Both the position numbers and the translations under genes were made by a program. 64,000 nucleotides of DNA from Ophiostoma sp. CBS 140.51. Lineage: Eukaryota; Ascomycota; Sordariomycetes; Ophiostomatales; Ophiostomataceae. Location of the stretch: the NCBI GenBank assembly GCA_029298735.1, contig JANSLP010000107.1, positions 1 through 64,000 of the forward strand. Reading direction: 5' to 3'. This document shows, one piece after another, positions 52,637 to 62,081 of the stretch (position 1 is the stretch's first letter; the number at the start of each line of letters is the position of its first letter). Below the pieces are notes generated by a model. It saw only the letters and a list, made by a program, of their open reading frames with translations. It searched no databases and had not been told where the DNA came from.

Positions 52637-54678
52637 TCACTCAGGCTGAGAGAAATTTTGCTTCACTAAATCTGCAGTCGCAATACGCAGCCTCTTTCCG
52701 TAGATCCAGACAGGAAATATTGACAGCGAGAATACGCCCATCATCAAGGTGAACATCCCAAACACAAACGCCACACCGTTGCGGTCAATCCAAGTGCCCA
52801 CAACAAATGACCAGACAAAGCCCAAAACAGCACGGAAAAGAGTTATACATAAAACTAATGGGCATATTAGCAATGTATATTACCGGGAGACGGGAAAATA
52901 GAACATAAGAGAAAAGGAAAAGAGGGTTAATACTGTTGACGAGTAATAAGAACTTACAACAATCAGCCGAGAGACCCCCATACGCGTCCAGAATATAGTT
53001 AAACCCAACGGATCCCACCTGCATAAGTGAGAAGCATATCATGCCTAACCCAAAGCACAGGCCGACCCAGCCATATACTGTCGCGTCTGCGGCGCACAGC
53101 CCGAACACGAGAGGTCCTAGAGTGGCGATTAACAGCGAAGGCAGCATAAGGGGCAGTCTTGCCTCGGGCTCCGCATAACCGTGGACCTCCTTTTTGGCAC
53201 TGCGCTTTGCCCACCAGTCAGTAGAAACATAGGCATATACCAAGCCTAGAAGGCCGCCGACTAAGCCGCCAATATTAAAGAGACCGTCGCTAGAACCCCA
53301 AAGATATGGCGGGGCGACGAGAAGCTGGGGACCCACAGAGCTCGTAGTGACAATCAATCCTACCAAGCCACCATAGTGCAGGATAACCATCCATGTCCCG
53401 GGTAGTAACAGCGTCTTGTATGGCGTCCAGAAACGGTTCAAGAGTCCGGGGCGATAAATACCGATCTTCAGGGATCTAGTGAAAGTGAAGGGGGGGTACT
53501 CAACATCCAACGCACGCTCAACGTGGAGCGCCTCATCTACAGCTTCCTTCCCCACTGGCACACTTTCGACAAAGTCAGGCTCCCTACCTTGAGATGCATG
53601 GCGCTCATAGAGTGTTTCTGGGAGGAATGTGAGCCCCATAACAAAGAGAATTCCGCTGATAATTGCGGGAATGTACATGGTCCAACGCCACCCGAGGCTG
53701 GCGGTAATGTAGCCACCGACGAGCCCACCCAGGGGCGCACCGAACACCAGGCAGACGGTATAAATGGCCTAAGGGAAGGCTGTCAGAATTGTATCATCAA
53801 CGAGGAAAGAAAAAGAAGAGGAAAGAAAAAAAAGAGGGAGGCAAATAAACCTTACCATTGCTCGGCCCCTCTGATGCACGAAAAAGATTTCACCAATGAC
53901 GGCAGAGTTGATAGAATCCGCCGCGCCACCACCACAACCTGTAGGTTTGTTGTCAGCCTTGTGTCTCTCCAGGCGATACTGGATATGCATGTAGGGGAAA
54001 TGCATGCCTTGAATGAGTCGGCCGGCAAGAAGGCTGTAAAAAGACTTCGCCTTGCCGCACCATATAGACGCAACTACCAGGATGAGGAGATTGAGGAGAA
54101 TGATGGGACGCCGGCCAAATGCTAAGTTGAGATGTTAGAGTCATTCTTTGCACAGAGGGGTTATCGCAGCGACAGGGCACTTACTGTTTGACAGCGGCAC
54201 CCACCACACCGCAGACGCTCCCAGCATGAGACTGTTGACGGCAATGAGATGCGTCAAGTTCGAGAAGGATTCAATGCCTGCAGGTTGACCGCTTGAATCG
54301 AATGTTGCAAAGGCAGTGACCAGGTTGGGCAGGGCGCTGGCGAGGACAGCGCTCTGAACATTTGCGATAACAGCATGCAGTCCAATCACTGTCAATATGA
54401 CCACTTTTCTCCACATGGGCCAGTTGAGCGGGTCGGTCGGGTCGGCAGATGGCTCTGGCACGAGATGAATGTGCTTCTCTTCGGTCGTGTGATGCTGTGA
54501 ATTGGTGCGAACGAGTTGGGTATCTAAGGCGTCCTGATCAGTCTATGGTCCTCATAGGTGCCTTTTTAGAAAAAAAAATAAAACAAAAGTAGCTACCAAT
54601 TAGGTGTGATGTCCCAGGGGGCATAGCCTCGTCAACTTCATGCTTCGACAAGCCAAAGGCGAACCTGAGTGTCGACAT
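52637..54678 (-). pseudogene. MFS transporter (DHA1-like), probably inactivated
   Basis: Plasma-membrane drug/metabolite transporter family, usually about 500 aa. Exon-like blocks on the minus strand are 54678-54597, 54533-54185, 54121-54008, 53938-53856, 53770-52958 and 52854-52637. Family landmarks are DPLNWPMWRK before helix 1, NTFGRRPIILLNLL, AGRLIQG-CGGGAADSI and VHQRGRAM-AIYTVCLVFGAPLGGLVGGY, the last giving the exon 4/5 joint. Lesions: at that joint TATATA (53759-53764) has two bases more than the conserved reading allows, shifting frame; exon 1 (MSTLRF...PPGTSHLI) and exon 2 cannot be joined in phase with an AG acceptor; and intron 3 needs a GC donor. The later exons remain open to a normal TGA. 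It could still be an assembly error; otherwise it is a pseudogene. It is divergent from the aldehyde dehydrogenase gene. Confidence 0.75.
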
Positions 54679-55209
54679 AGTACCGTTCTCGTTATTTTGG
54701 CGATCGATTTGATCAGTTCAAACGTAACTTCTTTTGCAAAAAAATTTGGCGTATGAGATAAGTGACTTGTGTTTGTCGATCAGGAGATACGAACGTGCCC
54801 ACTTTTAAACAACAGAAACAGTAACATCCACTGCTTCTCCGGTGGGCGCGAGGATCACTGCTTTTCCGGAGGACGTGAGGGGAAATTGCTTGGCGGCGGT
54901 CACCCGAAAAAATGCACCGGGTCTTGCGCCTCCACCCCCCACATTATCCGAAGACGCCCGCCGGCAGGTAATTTCGGGATCAAGTCCATAGCTGACACAA
55001 TTCGAGCTTCCGTTGGATTTTTTTTGACAATATACTTGATTTGACAGTATACTTAACTTGACAGTACACCAATGGTATTTGAAGCGGATCGGCTCCAACT
55101 TTTGAATCTTCTGGCTGCTTAATACGAACCAACCTTCTTACCTCCTACATTTCCCCTACCCCGACTATCTCTTACATGCACGTGACGTTGCTGTCAGAAC
55201 TTATCCACC
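54679..55209. promoter_or_regulatory. Divergent promoter of MFS and aldehyde dehydrogenase genes
   Basis: About 530 bases carrying a 25-bp imperfect direct repeat with CCGG cores (listed). No coding sequence. Confidence 0.45.
54829..54880 (+). repeat. Two 25-bp direct copies with TCCGG core
   Basis: Copies at 54829-54853 and 54856-54880 begin CACTGCTT and end GAGG, differing at four positions. Three of the differences are C/T or G/A transitions. They lie midway in the MFS/ALDH divergent promoter. Confidence 0.8.
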
Positions 55210-57029
55210 ATGTCTACTCCAATTGAATCTAGATTGTTTATCAACAACGAGGCAAGTCAAAATTGTGACACCCGTCCAATTAAAGAAGCCAGTTACTACG
55301 TCTTTGCTTCGTGCCTGCCAGCCCGCTGACTGATATGTGCAGTTTGTCGAGTCAAAGACCGAGAAGACCTACAAGCTCTACAACCCGGCTACGGAGGTGT
55401 TTGTTGCCGATGTGCATCAAGCGGGTTCAGAGGACATCGATGCCGCTGTTGCCGCCGCGGAAGCGGCATTCCCGGCTTGGAGAGACACCCCTGCCAATGC
55501 AAAGTCCGAAATGTTCAGAAAGCTGTCGGTACTGATAGGCGAGAGTAAGGATGAGCTGTGGAACCTCGAGAGGCTGGCTATGGGTCGGTGAGTATGAGTG
55601 AGATCCTTCAACTGGCTACACGGGCAGGTCTGACTCAATTTTATTTTCTTTCTTCAGCACCTTTGCATTCTCACATTTCGAGGTGATGGGCTGCGCCGCC
55701 ATAATGAAGCAACATGCCGACATTGCTCTTCATATCCAGGGCCAGTCCAGCCTGAATACTCCCGGCATGATCACATTCACACTGAAGCAGCCGTTTGGCG
55801 TAGTTGCCGGAATTCTGCCTTGGAACGTCTCTCTGATTATGTTTGCGATGAAGACGGCCCCGGCTCTGGCAACGGGCAACTGTGTGATAATCAAATCTAG
55901 CGAGAAGTCTCCCCTTGGAGCTTTGAAGGTCGCGGCCCTGTTCAAGGCGGCCGGCTTCCCTCCCGGAGTCCTGAGCGTTGTCACGGGGACTGGGCCTACC
56001 ACTGGCAGTCTAGTTGCAAGTCATATGAAGATAAGGAAGATCTCATTCACTGGTTCAATCACGACAGGCAAGAAGATCATGGCTGCGGCCGCAAACTCGA
56101 ACCTGAAGAATGTTACGCTGGAGCTTGGTGGCAAGTCTCCCGCCATCATCTTCGGCGATGCCGATATTCAAAAGGCAGCCCTCGCGTAAGTGAAGCCTGC
56201 CAAAGCATCCCAACTAGCCCACCCAAATACAATACTGACCTCTTGATAGTGTTGAGATGTCCATCCATCTCAACAGCGGCCAGCATTGCCAAGCCAACAG
56301 CAGAGTCTTTGTGCACGAGTCAATCGCCGAAGAGTTCTCGAAAGCTCTCGTAGCGCTGATGACAAGCCGTTCCATCGGTGACCCCTCCGACAAATCCGTC
56401 TTCCAAGGCCCTCAGGGAGACAAGTTGCAGAAGGAGCGCATCGTGTCCATTCTCGAGCAAGGCAAGAATGACGGCACTGTGCTGTGCGGCGGCAAAGAAG
56501 CCGATGTGAACGGCAAGGTAGTTAAGTTCACACTCTCCAGCGCATGCACCGACAAAACTTGCTGACTCCGTGTTGCTTCATAGGGCTATTTCATCGAGCC
56601 AACCATTATCAAGGACGTAGCAGATACATCCATCCTGGCAACTGAAGAGATTTTCGGCCCTGTCATAATCCTCAATACCTTCAAGACTGACTAGGAGGTT
56701 CTTCAGCGTGCCAATAACACCGAGTTTGGACTGTACAGTAAGTCACCACGGTTAATTCTTTGCATATTTATTCTACTCATATTAATCTGACGGCTTGCCA
56801 AACAGGCTCTATCTATACCAAAGATGTCGAGCGCGCTCTCAAGTTTGCCAGGCTACTCGAAGCCGGTGCCCTCGGATTGAACTGCTCTGCGCCAACGCAG
56901 GCCCTAGACATGCCCGTGTCGGGCTGGAAACAATCAGGTATTGGAAGCGAGATGCACATGTACGGCGTGGAAAATTACTTGCAAACCAAGGCAGTTTACA
57001 TGAAATACGCGGATGTGGCAATGCATTAG
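55210..57029 (+). pseudogene. Aldehyde dehydrogenase (NAD(P)-dependent) with in-frame TAG
   Basis: Oxidises an aldehyde to the acid. Six exons: 55210-55251, 55343-55587, 55658-56185, 56250-56517, 56584-56737 and 56806-57029, 487 codons, the full family length. The first intron is GC-AG (GAG|GCAAGT) and joins LFINNE to FVESK; the others are GT-AG. Catalytic parts are intact: PWNVSL, Glu251 in TLELGGKSP, Cys285 in NSGQHCQANSR, and EEIFGPV. Codon 398 (56692-56694) reads TAG just after FKTD, where the family has an acidic residue before EVLQRAN; the frame then continues normally to the true stop. A single substitution thus removes the last about 90 residues, which form part of the fold. It is either a recent pseudogene, readthrough, or a sequence error. 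Confidence 0.88.
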
Positions 57030-57214
57030 GGTATTAGGGTATCGCTATGATATCTAGGTTGTGCACGTTGTGCCTTCACCAAGCAGATCACTCCGATTAA
57101 AAAATGCCATGTTCTTGTCGCGCAGATACATGTCGATAATGTAATATGATTAGAAAGTTTTAAGGTTCAAGTTTAGATCCGGGTTTCTTGAGTACGATAA
57201 GCTGAGTATATTCG

Positions 57215-57289
57215 GATTTTGATTTGATTTATTTGATTTTGATTTTGATTTTGATTTTGATTTTGATTCTGATTCTGATTCTGATATTG
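57215..57289 (+). repeat. (GATTTT/GATTCT)n microsatellite
   Basis: Hexamer run of GATTTT changing to GATTCT toward its end, between the convergent ALDH and ADH genes. Confidence 0.85.
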
Positions 57290-57403
57290 AGCTAGTTACA
57301 TTTAACTCCTGGTTGACAACTTGTAGTCTCTAAACGGATTTAAAAGAGGCTTTACTGAATATTCACCAAGCAGTTATAGCTACAGGTGGTACCCATAGTG
57401 CTG

Positions 57404-58585
57404 TCATGACCAATCCACGACCTGCCTTCCAAGCGTTGTCCCTGCCTTCAGCTTGTCCAGCGCCTTGTCAATGCCGTTGAACTGCACCATTTCCACCTCT
57501 GGCAGGATGCCATTCTCGATGCCCAGAGTGACCGCATCTTGAATGTCCTTGGTTGTGCCATTGCACTGCGCGATGAGCGCGAGGCCTTTAACCATGAGGT
57601 GGCCGGTGTGGAGATGCACCATGCTTGGCCCAATGCTCACAATCCGTCCGCCCACGGCGGCATATTCTACTGCCTGGCTGTAACTTGCCGGGTTTGCAGA
57701 ACACACCACCACGCCGTGAGCGCCTGTTCCGCCAGTCACTTCCTTTATGCGTGGCACAACTGTGTCGGCATTCTCGTAGTCCACAAATGCATGCACTCCC
57801 ATGCCCTTGCAGACAGAAGCCTTTTGCGCACTATCGACTGCGATAACTTTGAGGCCCATGTGCAAGGCGTAGCGGCAGGCAAGGGAGCCAACGCCGCCGC
57901 CGGCGCCCGTGACGCAGATCCATTTACCCGGGGTAGTCACTTCCGTGGTACGGAGGCCAGCAAGGGCAGTGCCGCCAGCGCAAAGAAGGGGAGCAATACG
58001 CGTGGCAGGAACGGCAGTCGACGATGGTATCGGGATGAGCGAAGCTGGCGAGAGTGCGACGTATTCTAGATTTCGGGAGTTGTGAGCATTCCACCAAAAA
58101 GAAATTTAGCCATCCCCAGCAAAGACAATGAGGCGGAGAGTTGAGCAGAGTAAGGCATGATTCAAGTACTCACCTTGGAATGTGCCGTCCGACTCGTAGC
58201 CATTGATCTTTTGCTTCTGGCAGAGATTGTCTCGGCCCTGACTGCATTCGTCGCAGCACCTGCATACCTCGGACCGCCACCCCATGCCCACCCTGTCGCC
58301 GAGCTTAAAGGCCGTGACCTCGCCGCCCACCGCCACGATGATACCCACGCCCTCGTGGCCGGTCACGAGGGGGCGTTGCGGCTTTTCTGGAGCGGGTGGG
58401 TAGCCTTCGCGCGTGCTGAGGTCACCACTGCAGATTCCGGAGGCCTGCAGCTTTATGAGGACCTGGCTGGCACTGGGTTGTGGCACAGGATAATCTGTGT
58501 AATAGGTGTGGGGTTTACCATACTCTTCAGTGAGGACAGCAGCGCGCTGCACACTGTGAATGCTGTAAAAGTCGTTTATAGCCAT
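57404..58585 (-). CDS. Zinc-dependent alcohol dehydrogenase (MDR superfamily)
   Basis: Interconverts an alcohol and an aldehyde with NAD(P). Two exons: 58585-58174 and 58065-57404 (intron GTGAGT...CTAG), 357 aa; an in-frame ATG ending at 58600 would add five residues. Catalytic zinc ligands are Cys52 in SGICSGD and His77-Glu78 in TGHEGVG. The structural zinc lobe CRCCDECSQGRDNLC supplies four cysteines. The adjoining NGYESDGTFQ-EYV spans the intron in phase. The Rossmann motif is VTGAGGGVGSLACRYA. This is the tetrameric yeast Adh1-type subfamily. It is intact, unlike its ALDH neighbour, which is convergent and would take its aldehyde product. Divergent from the P450. Confidence 0.92.
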
Positions 58586-59143
58586 GTTTGGTGGATGCAT
58601 TCGAAGGTACGTTTTGGGAGAAGAATATGCGATACAGGGAGAACAGGTTGTATGTTATTCTCAAGCTGGCCTGCTGATGCTCCATCCTCAATCTTATTAT
58701 GTCTAATTATGCTGACGCTCCACGTTGGACTGGCAAGTGGAGTGGTCGCCGCCAGCTCAGACATTGTTTCAACAGGAATATGCCGTAACACCTCCGACGC
58801 AGGCAGAAATTACGGAGTGCGGAAGGCACGGGGACGCTTGAGAAATCCGAGTCCGCTCGAGCAAAAACCCACCTTTCCGCCATCTCGGATACACTTCCGG
58901 GTATCCCCCACTGTCCCGGTCCATTCCCCAAATCTAATTTTCCGAACTTGGCACGTTTGAGTCGCTAGGAGATGCTGATGCTGTCATCGGCATTGAGCGT
59001 AGGATAAGATGACTTAATGAAGAAAGTTGTACAGTATTTGACGGCCACGAAAGGTGTTTCTACAAGAGCCTCGTTTCAACTTCTATTTTGATCTTTTCAT
59101 ATTTTCTATTACATCTATCCTTTACAGCTCATCCACAAACCTG
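58586..59143. promoter_or_regulatory. Divergent promoter of ADH and P450 genes
   Basis: About 560 bases. Contains TCCG-N6-CGGA at 58876-58889 and further TCCG/CGGA half sites between 58790 and 58930, the kind of triplets used by Zn(II)2Cys6 regulators. No gene. Confidence 0.4.
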
Positions 59144-61163
59144 ATGTACATAATGTATTCCGTGCAGGCATCCGTTGTACAAAATGGCCTGGCTCTTGTC
59201 ATGGCTAACAAGGCGATCGCCGTTGCAGCAGCTGTTGTTGTATATTTCGGTGTAAAGGTATGCCTTTTGGGATGATCTCGACTCTCTGGCGCAGTGACAT
59301 TTGTTGTGAACTTGGCTGCTAACGGATGGACGGGACTCAGGTTGTGTATGCTCTGTTCTTGTCGCCAACAAGACACATACCCGGTTCTCTCATAGACAAG
59401 ATTATTGGCATAAGATTCGCCTTGACAATGGTCAGAGGGAACAAGATGTATTTTACGGCTGAACAAAACCGCCAATATGGTAAGACAAATTTCCACTATG
59501 CCAGTCCTTCCTACTGTCTTATGTATCCCCCGCACAACTAATGAATATGCATAGGACCACTTGTCGAGGCCTCGCCGGGTATCTTGTCCTGCAACTGCAC
59601 CACAGCTATCAAGACAGTGTTCGGCTCGCACAAGTGGCGCAAATCTCGATTCTACAGCGACTTTGCTGATTTCAATGGCGTGGCCTCGCTCTTCTCCGAG
59701 ACCAAACATGAGCGAGCCCAGATACTACGCCGGGCCTTCTTGCCTGCCTTTGCGCGTGCAAATCTTGTAGCCATGGCGCCTAACATCTTCAGCCACATCT
59801 ACAAGTTTTTAGCCAAACTAGACGAGTTTGAGCGGGCCGGAAAGCCTTTAGAGGCTTACAAGTGGACGAGGTATCTCACATTTGAGGTTGTCAGTGAGTA
59901 ATATCGCACTCTCTTTGATACTGTCTTTGGGATGCTAAAGAAGTTTTGGTAGCCGATGTCGGGTTTGGAGGCGAATATGACATGATATCGTCTGGCGAAC
60001 TCAACCACCCATTTGTCAAGGACTTTGACGGCAGCACCTCGTGGGGCCTCGTGAAAACAGTGATTCCACTGGTCGACAACGTTCCGGACTGGGTAATCGG
60101 CAAGAAGATGGCAGATTGGCGGGCTGCCCAGTCCCGCACATTGAAGCACGCACAGGGCGGCCTAGCCCAGTGGCGGTACCACAAGCAGATTGGCAAAACT
60201 GCGAATCGCGTGGACATCCTACAGCGTCTCATCGAACATGGAGATAAGCATCCAAACGAAAAATTGTCAGAGCAGGAGCTGGAGACGGAAATCATGGAGA
60301 TCATGTAAGCCACCTTCAAGCACAGATCGAGAATCATCAGTGGCTAATCCCTCTTCCCTGCCTGCAGGCTAGCAGGTGGTGATACAGCCGCCACGACAGT
60401 TACCTATGGCCTCTATGAGCTAGCGAAGAACTTGCCAGTGCAGGAAAGGTTGCGGGCAGCCTTGCGAGATGAGATACCTGACCCGGCTAACATCAAGCTC
60501 GAGAGCCTTGAGGCCATTCCCTACCTCGACTGGACTATAAAGGAGATGCTGCGCACGCATCCGACGCTGCCATCAATGCTTGAGCGTGTCGTTCCACCAG
60601 GAGGCGCACAGATTGCAGGCTACCATGTACCTGAGGGTGTGGTCATTGGGATGAGCGCATGGTCGGTTAATAAGCTGCCCGAGGTATTCCCTGATCCATG
60701 GGCTTTCCAACCCGAGAGGTGTGTCCCCATTTTGTTTTATTATCTTCTTTTTTATCCTCTGATCTATATCTCGCATTGTAGCTAATACCACGGGAACGAA
60801 ATAGGTGGGAGAAACCCACGCCAGAAATGACGGCCAGCATGCTCACTTTCTCTACGGGGCCGCGAGCCTGCGTCGGTCAAAAGTAGGTTCTCTGAGCACC
60901 AGTTTAGTCCTACTTTCCGGGTCTCGTTTTGATAACAGGCAGCTTGGTACTTTACACACTTCACCACGCTGCACATGCTAACGTATCCCTAAACTTGTAG
61001 CCTCGCTATTATCCAGACACGTATTCATATCGGCACTATCTTACGTAACTTTATTGTTCAGCTTCACCCGAATACGACTCCCGAGATCATGCACACTTTG
61101 GATAACTTCCAAGGCAAGCCAGTTGAGGATAAGGTATTATTATTCTTTAAGCGCAGCCCATGA
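59144..61163 (+). CDS. Cytochrome P450 monooxygenase
   Basis: Microsomal heme monooxygenase, probably hydroxylating the cluster's substrate. Seven exons: 59144-59257, 59341-59479, 59555-59893, 59953-60304, 60368-60718, 60805-60882 and 61001-61163, all with GT-AG introns in phase, encoding 511 aa. There is an N-terminal membrane anchor (NKAIAVAAAVVVYFGVKVVYAL). The I-helix oxygen motif is AGGDTAATT, ExxR is Glu374-M-L-Arg377, the PERF-like motif is FQPERW, and the heme-binding loop FSTGPRACVG carries Cys454. The start is the first of two close ATGs. The frame is intact. The CYP family cannot be assigned by eye. It lies between the ADH and the amidohydrolase. Confidence 0.92.
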
Positions 61164-62081
61164 AGAGATGCAAGTATATTGAGGTGCTCCCCTTGGTGTG
61201 CCATGCCATTGATGCTTGTCTTAGCCGGTTAGAAAAGAAAGAATAGTCAAGCAAGCCGTGCTCGGTATACAGAGTATCATGTAATATATATACCTACAAT
61301 CACAGAAACAAAATTTTCATCTACAAGAACGTTAACAAGTGCCAAAACTGGGCGGGGGTGCCTGCTTAACAACTCATCAACACGACAAACCAACTACGTG
61401 TTAGTCATGGTGGCGGACTGCCAATGCGCTCTTTTGTTTGGTACCATGTGGCGATGAACTTCCTCCATTTTTGTTGTATTCTTCTCGTCCTTACTTTTAA
61501 TCAGAAGTCAGGGACCCAAAACAGAACCCTATTTCCGTGTCGGCCTATCTACGCGCTGGGGTTGATCCGATTCGCTTCTCCGTGCCTGTGGACTTGAGAT
61601 CAGATGGTTGCTAAGAAAAAGAAAAAGAAGCAGAAGGCGATCCTACCAGGGCCAGACTTCCCACCCCAACTCAGTGTCTCGTCTCTTCCGTTCCGTGATG
61701 CTTCTCAAGGAACGGGAATGGAGAATGTTTCCGGTGGGGCACTAACGATGGGACGCTACTCCGTCCCGCATTCTAATCCCACAGAACTTTGGCTTGCTTC
61801 CGGCGGTGGGGCGCTAGTTATTTTATCAATACGCTTTAATCTCAAGGTGGAACTCTACCGGCCGGTGCCATCGGTTTCTACGGCTCCACCAGTTTCCACT
61901 AACAACCTCCTATATGCAGAGAAGCATCAGAATCTAAATGTCGTGCGTAATCCTTAAGCTGCACATATTCTCATCGCCGTCAGACATATATCTAAAACAG
62001 CCACTGTCAGTGTAGACATGTTTGATAATCTCTCTACTGCTAGTTGCACGACATCAATCGCCAACCACACAACATAACATC
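61164..62081. other. Intergenic, promoter of the amidohydrolase
   Basis: About 0.9 kb. Contains two TTCCGG...TGGGGC-type elements (listed). A 117-codon frame at 61604-61957 (Lys-rich start) spans these elements, has no domain, and is not called. Confidence 0.5.
61729..61816 (+). repeat. Two TTCCGG(CGG)TGGGGCxCTA elements
   Basis: TTCCGGTGGGGCACTA at 61729-61744 and a version with three extra bases (CGG) at 61798-61816, ending GCGCTA, upstream of the amidohydrolase. Both share CCGG...TGGG with the MFS/ALDH promoter repeat. Confidence 0.7.

Noticed and set aside
59480..60882. Possible lesions in the P450 and ADH genes like those in MFS and ALDH
   Set aside because: All exon joints were read through in phase with GT-AG introns, and catalytic motifs are intact, so these genes are called functional.
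61604..61957. 117-codon frame between P450 and amidohydrolase
   Set aside because: Starts with a Lys run and covers the promoter repeats; no family resemblance.
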